Below the pieces are notes generated by a model. It was given only the letters and a program-made list of their open reading frames with translations. It was not told the origin of the DNA and ran no database searches. DNA of 64,000 nucleotides from an uncultured Clostridia bacterium (GTDB lineage: Bacteria > Bacillota > Clostridia > Oscillospirales > Acutalibacteraceae). The position numbers and the translations under genes are program-made. Location: the NCBI GenBank assembly GCA_947598155.1, contig CANQFC010000005.1, positions 145,115 through 209,114 on the forward strand, written 5' to 3'. Below are positions 59,901-64,000 of the stretch, one piece after another (within the stretch, counting starts at the first letter, position 1; each line of letters opens with the position of its first letter).

Positions 59901-62203
59901 ATGATTCATCAAATCGTTCATCCGCAAATCGCTCTATGTTAATGTATAGCATTTATGATGATAATAATGGTTGGAGTGCACCATTGCCTATTCTTGATGA
60001 TGGAACTGCAGATTTTGAACCAATAATAATATCCGATAACAATGGTGGTGTTCACATATTATGGAAAAATTCAAAAGTTTTATTTAATGATAATATTACA
60101 CTAGAAGATATGTCAGAGAATATGGAACTGCACTATATCCATTGGAATGGTTCAAATTTTGAGAATTTAGCTACAATCACAAATAATGATAGTTATGAAA
60201 TATCTGCACAGCTAGCATTCAATGGGAATAATCTATCAATTGTGTGGCAGGAAAATTCTAATAATGATATATTTGGTATCAACGGAAATAATTCCATTTA
60301 TAGAAAACAATATATTAATGGTAATTGGCAAGATATAGAAACAATAGCTTCCAATCTATCTATGATTAGCAGTATAAACACCTCTTATATAAATAGTGTA
60401 AATGTTGTTGTTTACTCAACTAAAACAAATCCAAATTTGTCAACTGTCAATGATTTAGAATTGTTTTATTTTAATGGTACATTAACAAATCGGCTTACGG
60501 AAAACGATGTTCCTGATTATGCAGTTGAAGTTGTAAATAATGAAATATATTGGATAAGTGGCAATTCTATTGTTTGCATTACTGACTGTGACATCAACAC
60601 CCAAAAAAAATGTACAGATTTATTTGCTGATGTTTCAAATATGAAGGTATTAGCTGATTCAAATGGTAACAAATTGATAGTAGTTTGTGAAGAGATTGGG
60701 CAAGGAGCAAATTTCAGTGCATCAAAATATAGTATTTTAACTGATAGTTTTGGAAATTTTTATCCTATTTCGAAAGATGATGGTGTAATAAGAGGTTGGG
60801 ATGCCTGTATCGGACTTAATGGCGAAGTTGAATTAGTATACTGTTATGCAGATTATGTGAATGAAGGAACACGCAACTTACCATATGGAGATTTATGCTT
60901 AATTCAGAAATCCGAAGAAAATATATGTGATATAGCTGTCAATTCAGTTGTTACTTACAATGGGAACATAGCATCTGAAGAAGATATTCTTATAAAAGCA
61001 GAAATTTCAAATAACGGTTCTTCAGCAATTGACCAATATCGCATAACAGTATTTGATGAGAATAAAAGTATTACCAATAGCATTGTTGTCAATCAAACTA
61101 TTGAAAATGGCGAAATCAGAAATGCAGATATTTCCGTTACGTTACCTTCTGAAATCACCAAAACAGAATATTCTATATTGGTTGAGCCAATTGGATTAAC
61201 AGACGTAAACAGTTCTGATAATATTGCTTCATTTACAATTGGATACGCAGACATATGTATTGATTCCATTGAAGAATTTCGAATTGATAACACACGGCAA
61301 ATGAAAATAAAAATAAAAAATACTGGTTTTGATACAGTTGATGCTGCAAATATAACTTTATATGATAATAGCTTTTATGGAATAGTGCTTGATATATCAT
61401 CCATTGGAGTCTTAGCACCAGGTGCAGAATATATTTACACTCATGTATTAGACAGTAGTTATTCAACCCCAAATTCTAATAATAAAGCTAATTTAATATG
61501 TATAAATATTGACACAGAAACGGAAGAAAGTAATTATGAAAATAACAAATATTGTTATTATGTTTATCCAGATTACTCAATTAATGTTTTTGCAAGTACA
61601 CCAGGTGGAACGGTTTCTGGAAACGGTATATATCAAAAAGACTCTGAAGTAGAAGTTTTGGCAATGCCTTCTTCAGGATTTGTATTTCAGGGCTGGTATG
61701 AGAATAATATCCGTATACCTGGTGCAGGATCATTATATTCTTTTGACGCAGTTTGTAGTCGAAATTTAGAAGCTCGTTTTGTTGAGCTAGAATCCTGTAG
61801 CATAGAAACTATCGAAGGTACCATAGCTGTTGTTGATAATCAAAACAAGTATTTAAGAGGTCTTACTCCCTTTTCTAATTTTGAAGATTATTTTATCATT
61901 ACAAACGGTGGCTCAGTTTGTAAAATATACAACAATAACTATAGTACATATAATGCAACAGGTGTCATTGTTCAGTTGTTATCCTCTAATGGAACAGTAG
62001 TTGATACATACTATATTGTTATTACTGGCGATATAAATGGAGATGGCGCAATTGATGCATTTGATGTAATTATGCTTGATTTATATTTGCATGATGCAAT
62101 AGAGATAGACAATGTCTTTTTGGCTGCATGTGATATGAATCAAGACGGTGAAGTTGATACAACAGACTATACGCTGTTACGAAATTATGTGACGTGTGTT
62201 TAG
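56927..62203 (+). CDS. Very large secreted cell-wall protein: peptidoglycan-binding repeats, DUF1906 glycoside-hydrolase-like domain, propeller, CARDB-like repeats and dockerin
   Basis: 1,758 residues. The TTG start at 56927 is chosen because AGAGGG lies 6 bases upstream. Order: signal peptide (1-35, ASA cleavage); four peptidoglycan-binding-type units (about 125-190, 200-270, 283-345, 375-432); a DUF1906 (Rv2525c-like) domain (about 436-645) with YKYIGRYLTG and IIYFAVDFDAMDY; an unrecognised 280-residue part; a propeller-like region (about 968-1325); two CARDB-like repeats (about 1330-1548); an InlB-repeat-like unit (about 1551-1619); and a type I dockerin (about 1700-1758) with GDINGDGAIDAFDV and CDMNQDGEVDTTDY calcium loops. 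It should bind peptidoglycan and dock onto a cohesin. AT-rich, downstream of the sigma unit. Confidence 0.85.
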   Translation: MSKVKRILNSSISIALCLLMTCSIFAGSIIPASATNLAENDSKFTTDTENYSISSEEILDALNNAEIVDTREDSKFILADSSVEISDSYFPNNAEVSEAQRVYDEQITDEGIVSVSENEQDCIGDPMVYYTQKWLNQEYGNVPGFGSVPENGKTGWTTVYGLLRALQHELGITNLANNFGPTTCSLYEQNILHRQDGVTDRKFAILQGALWCKGYNPGYNYSCNNGIVSINAVFDETVENAVKQLQADAGLATQDGIVSVNIMKALMSMDSFKLLPASYGSDANIRAFQQWMNRNYEAYTGLNPCDGVYGRNTNKALIYAFQAEEGLPVNIANGNFGNTTLLCCPNIPYNRNDANTARSYPGNSTGSLYSYSNVTSFTKLAQFALYVNGFGNGNFNGVFDNATRQAVRQFQEHHVININGDVNKGTWMSLFISCGDRSRSALAADCATILTQPKAQALYNSGYKYIGRYLTGTYNGGISKALTREEAEIILDVGLNFFPIFEEGGWQESYFTAEQGTIDAKKAIKKAKEIGIPEGTIIYFAVDFDAMDYQITQKIIPYFQKVHEEMSCDIYKTGIYGARNVCSRVSEQGYACASFVGNMSTGFSGNLGYKMPSNWTFDQFTDKDSNGQYLTILSSDGNFNIDKDAASGKDSGVYQLNDINTNEIVISDDAFGEASDDTLYGPTVNILGYETPIFQLDMSLDMGFLHTDIDYDSEKKTTDIIIGLDIYQQTSETLTRQEKKAIFKDSYTDVKTLLSYMGKSPNHFANYFDEMQRKMFLNTRNLKQAFNYDAYFIGYMKLDDQGRIIEGELGLLGTTKASYSIPLAIPSVFWKFQIEGSLESKFTLKLNESGNLRFCGDTSFSAQLSMGFEGNIILAHAYAGLSGEIACNLKYPVKSFASSFTADFNATAFFEWDALFWSGRNDWTFYHTPIYPQTNNNLTVSQSNMNFIEPIDSSMMMFTTSNSNVIKPNIQPYAYPKIINIGNGKMFMTFIDDSSNRSSANRSMLMYSIYDDNNGWSAPLPILDDGTADFEPIIISDNNGGVHILWKNSKVLFNDNITLEDMSENMELHYIHWNGSNFENLATITNNDSYEISAQLAFNGNNLSIVWQENSNNDIFGINGNNSIYRKQYINGNWQDIETIASNLSMISSINTSYINSVNVVVYSTKTNPNLSTVNDLELFYFNGTLTNRLTENDVPDYAVEVVNNEIYWISGNSIVCITDCDINTQKKCTDLFADVSNMKVLADSNGNKLIVVCEEIGQGANFSASKYSILTDSFGNFYPISKDDGVIRGWDACIGLNGEVELVYCYADYVNEGTRNLPYGDLCLIQKSEENICDIAVNSVVTYNGNIASEEDILIKAEISNNGSSAIDQYRITVFDENKSITNSIVVNQTIENGEIRNADISVTLPSEITKTEYSILVEPIGLTDVNSSDNIASFTIGYADICIDSIEEFRIDNTRQMKIKIKNTGFDTVDAANITLYDNSFYGIVLDISSIGVLAPGAEYIYTHVLDSSYSTPNSNNKANLICINIDTETEESNYENNKYCYYVYPDYSINVFASTPGGTVSGNGIYQKDSEVEVLAMPSSGFVFQGWYENNIRIPGAGSLYSFDAVCSRNLEARFVELESCSIETIEGTIAVVDNQNKYLRGLTPFSNFEDYFIITNGGSVCKIYNNNYSTYNATGVIVQLLSSNGTVVDTYYIVITGDINGDGAIDAFDVIMLDLYLHDAIEIDNVFLAACDMNQDGEVDTTDYTLLRNYVTCV

Positions 62204-62350
62204 TGCAAAAGGTATGCTGTTGTGATATAGCATACCTTGACATTTTCATAAATGTTTGTTAATATTCTGTATTGATTATATGATGCCTGCTAAGACAATA
62301 GATAAATTAGGTCTTCAAATTGTAATGTTATTATTTGAAAGTGTGTGATT

Positions 62351-62914
62351 ATGAGAATTTCAGGTAAGGGGCAGAAACCTGCCTTAAAAGATTATATTAA
62401 AACGACAGCTATTATTATGGCTTTTATTGTATTCTGTATAGCAGTTTTTATGTTACTTTCTGGTAAACAGAAAGAGTCAAAAACTATCGATCAAATGTCT
62501 GATGTTTTAAGCGGATACGGTTTTAAAGCTGTAGATTTAACTCAGGATGCCCAGGAAAAATTTACAGGTCTTACGGTAAATGAAGTTGTATATTATGTGA
62601 AAGACGATGTAACTTTTGAATATTATATTTTCGGCGGTGCAAATGATGCTATTTCATTATACGGCACAATAAACTCCAACATATCGAAAATAGAAAGAGA
62701 TAATATGATAAACGAAAAATATGCGCTAAGGATAGAAGGCGGTAAGAGGGCAAACATAACATGTACTTCTCTAACCACCGATGAGTTGTTTTACTACATT
62801 TGCAGAATAGGCAATTCTGTTTTATATGTTAAATGCAATCCAGACAGTAAAAATGACACTTATAAAATTATAAACGAGCTTGGCTATAATATGGACAGAA
62901 AAGAGAGCGAATAA
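62351..62914 (+). CDS. Single-pass membrane protein of unknown function
   Basis: 187 residues. One hydrophobic segment (about 20-40, TTAIIMAFIVFCIAVFMLL in core) is followed by an exposed domain with repeated YY motifs (VYYVKDDVTFEYYIFGG, LFYYICRIGNSVLYVKC). The start is taken as the ATG at 62351; a GTG at 62345 is also in frame and neither has a strong ribosome site. It leads a three-gene run of small membrane proteins. No family is recognised. Confidence 0.6.
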   Translation: MRISGKGQKPALKDYIKTTAIIMAFIVFCIAVFMLLSGKQKESKTIDQMSDVLSGYGFKAVDLTQDAQEKFTGLTVNEVVYYVKDDVTFEYYIFGGANDAISLYGTINSNISKIERDNMINEKYALRIEGGKRANITCTSLTTDELFYYICRIGNSVLYVKCNPDSKNDTYKIINELGYNMDRKESE

Positions 62915-62916
62915 CT

Positions 62917-63327
62917 ATGACTGCTAAACAAAAAGCAATATTTACACTTGCTTATTTTATTGTGATGCTGATAATTACAATTTTAAGCAAGAGAAATCTT
63001 TGGAAAGCGGTATGTAAGGCTTCCGGAAGAACAATACAGGAAATTCGTGAAAAGAAAAAAGAATTTTACAGTTCGTCAACTACAGGCAGAACACTGCAAA
63101 TGAATTTTGAAAGTTGGATGAGCGGTAATGCCACTGACAAGGAGAGATTTAACAAGCTTTATAACTTATACAGAATATCAATAATTCCCAATGTGATTTT
63201 TTTAGTATTATCTTTCATAGGGCTTACAACGCATACATTTGACAAAGTTCTTTTTGTAGGTTATTTTATTGTTCCTGTGTTTGCAGTTGCAACATTTGCT
63301 TTTGGTATGATTGAGAAAAATAAGTAA
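62917..63327 (+). CDS. Small membrane protein, paralogue of the next gene
   Basis: 136 residues with three hydrophobic segments (about 7-24, 86-104, 110-128). The middle is charged (RTIQEIREKKKEFY). The segment ISIIPNVIFLVLSFIGLTTHTFDKVL is paralleled in the next gene. Two bases separate it from the preceding stop, so it is co-transcribed. Function unknown. Confidence 0.6.
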   Translation: MTAKQKAIFTLAYFIVMLIITILSKRNLWKAVCKASGRTIQEIREKKKEFYSSSTTGRTLQMNFESWMSGNATDKERFNKLYNLYRISIIPNVIFLVLSFIGLTTHTFDKVLFVGYFIVPVFAVATFAFGMIEKNK

Positions 63328-63339
63328 GGAATATTAGCT

Positions 63340-63735
63340 ATGAACGAAAAAGCACTTGGATACTTAGTGATGTTTTCTGTATTTGCGATTTTCGGTAAAA
63401 TGGCTTATAGATGGTATTTAGATGAAGTATATGCATCTGCCGGTAAGGACAACGGAAAAGTTATAATTTATAAGCAAGAAAGACTGAAATTCAAAACACC
63501 GTTCAAATTGGTTTTTCAGTGGCTTATTGAAGAATCACCAAATCCGGAATTAACTAAGAAAAAAATAATAATTTATGAATTATTCAGAGTACCATTGGTA
63601 TTGTTGGCGATCTTTGCATTTATCGGGTTATTCACGCACGAATTAGATGATTTTCTTGATGTGTGTCCAGCTATTATGACTTTATATTTGCTGGGAACTG
63701 CTTTTATGTGCCTTACTCGCGGTAAAAAAAGTTAA
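63340..63735 (+). CDS. Small membrane protein, paralogue of the preceding gene
   Basis: 131 residues with three hydrophobic segments (about 5-22, 80-100, 108-126). The ELFRVPLVLLAIFAFIGLFTHELDDFL segment aligns with the preceding protein, indicating a duplication. A 12-base gap separates them. No known domain; the pair and the preceding gene look like one unit. Confidence 0.6.
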   Translation: MNEKALGYLVMFSVFAIFGKMAYRWYLDEVYASAGKDNGKVIIYKQERLKFKTPFKLVFQWLIEESPNPELTKKKIIIYELFRVPLVLLAIFAFIGLFTHELDDFLDVCPAIMTLYLLGTAFMCLTRGKKS

Positions 63736-63758
63736 AATCAATAAAAAGGAGAATTTTT

Positions 63759-64000
63759 ATGTCAGTAGAAAATGCTAGATATGCGGCGGTAAATTTATCA
63801 TCAATGTATATTCCCGTTTATTCGTCTTTGGTTTACAGTGGAATTCATGTCGGCGGGAAAACTGCAGGCGGAACACAAATTGGAAAAATATATCCTAATG
63901 AATGTTATACTGTAATACCGAATGACTCGTTTTATGTAACATCATATAAAATCTATTTTCGCAATTCCAATGGTCAAGGAGCTTATGGATATATAGAAAC
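63759..64000 (+). CDS. Partial gene cut by the window end
   Basis: 80 codons from the ATG at 63759, with AAAAAGGAG 8 bases upstream, open to the window end. The sequence is beta-rich with no signal peptide (MSVENARYAAVNLSSMYIPV, then HVGGKTAGGTQIGKIYPNE). The VGGKTAGGTQIGKIYPNECY part resembles SH3-like small beta modules but no family is assigned. Confidence 0.6.
   Translation, partial: MSVENARYAAVNLSSMYIPVYSSLVYSGIHVGGKTAGGTQIGKIYPNECYTVIPNDSFYVTSYKIYFRNSNGQGAYGYIE

Overview
The window looks like a chromosome segment from a low-to-moderate GC, Gram-positive anaerobe of the Clostridia, most likely a gut Oscillospiraceae/Ruminococcaceae relative. The evidence is the L21 leader with the rplU-prp-rpmA order and a Prp-cleavable L27 extension, the holB-ricT(yaaT) pair, a SpoIID-like protein, pyruvate phosphate dikinase, the ymfF-ymfH-lgt-folD cluster, and a secreted protein ending in a type I dockerin. 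No species call is possible from sequence alone.

Bases 1 to about 37,480 are ordinary chromosome with balanced codon use. In order they carry: the end of an ornithine carbamoyltransferase gene; TspO; an amidohydrolase with an S51 peptidase; a c-di-GMP phosphodiesterase with an Hpt partner; a GH43-like enzyme; the L21/Prp/L27 operon; SpoIID; citrate synthase, a membrane protein, an AEC transporter, HolB and RicT; ferredoxin; Hsp33 with a methyltransferase; a heavy-metal/manganese exporter; a GH89 enzyme; PPDK; a radical SAM protein; ymfF-ymfH-lgt-folD; a PHP protein; a PLC-like/MBL/PfkB/YfcE run; DUF3737; LMW-PTP; a Ca2+/Na+ antiporter; and tandem acetyltransferases. This part also contains a dispersed repeat family. 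Three near-complete copies around the DUF3737 gene fold into the same stems with compensating base changes.

At about 37,450-37,500 the composition drops sharply to AT-rich, right after a 17-base match to the anticodon arm of tRNA-fMet. The accessory region begins with a membrane-protein gene broken at an A8 tract and a remnant of a metallophosphoesterase gene. A defence-type island follows: a membrane/winged-helix protein plus HExxH protease pair under a palindromic promoter, an Mrr-like nuclease, and a SIR2-HerA pair related to known anti-phage systems. Next to it is a convergent pair (GNAT-like membrane protein and SAM methyltransferase) whose leaders are an exact 34-bp inverted repeat. A possible toxin, three serine recombinase genes, a small ORF, a MazF/PemK toxin, a boxA-like site and a region-4-type sigma factor make up an integrated mobile element.

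From 55 kb to the end the genes are on the plus strand: an ECF sigma factor, a DUF4367 membrane protein (probable anti-sigma), a small secreted protein, a roughly 1,758-residue secreted dockerin protein with peptidoglycan-binding and DUF1906 domains, three small membrane proteins, and a gene cut by the window end.
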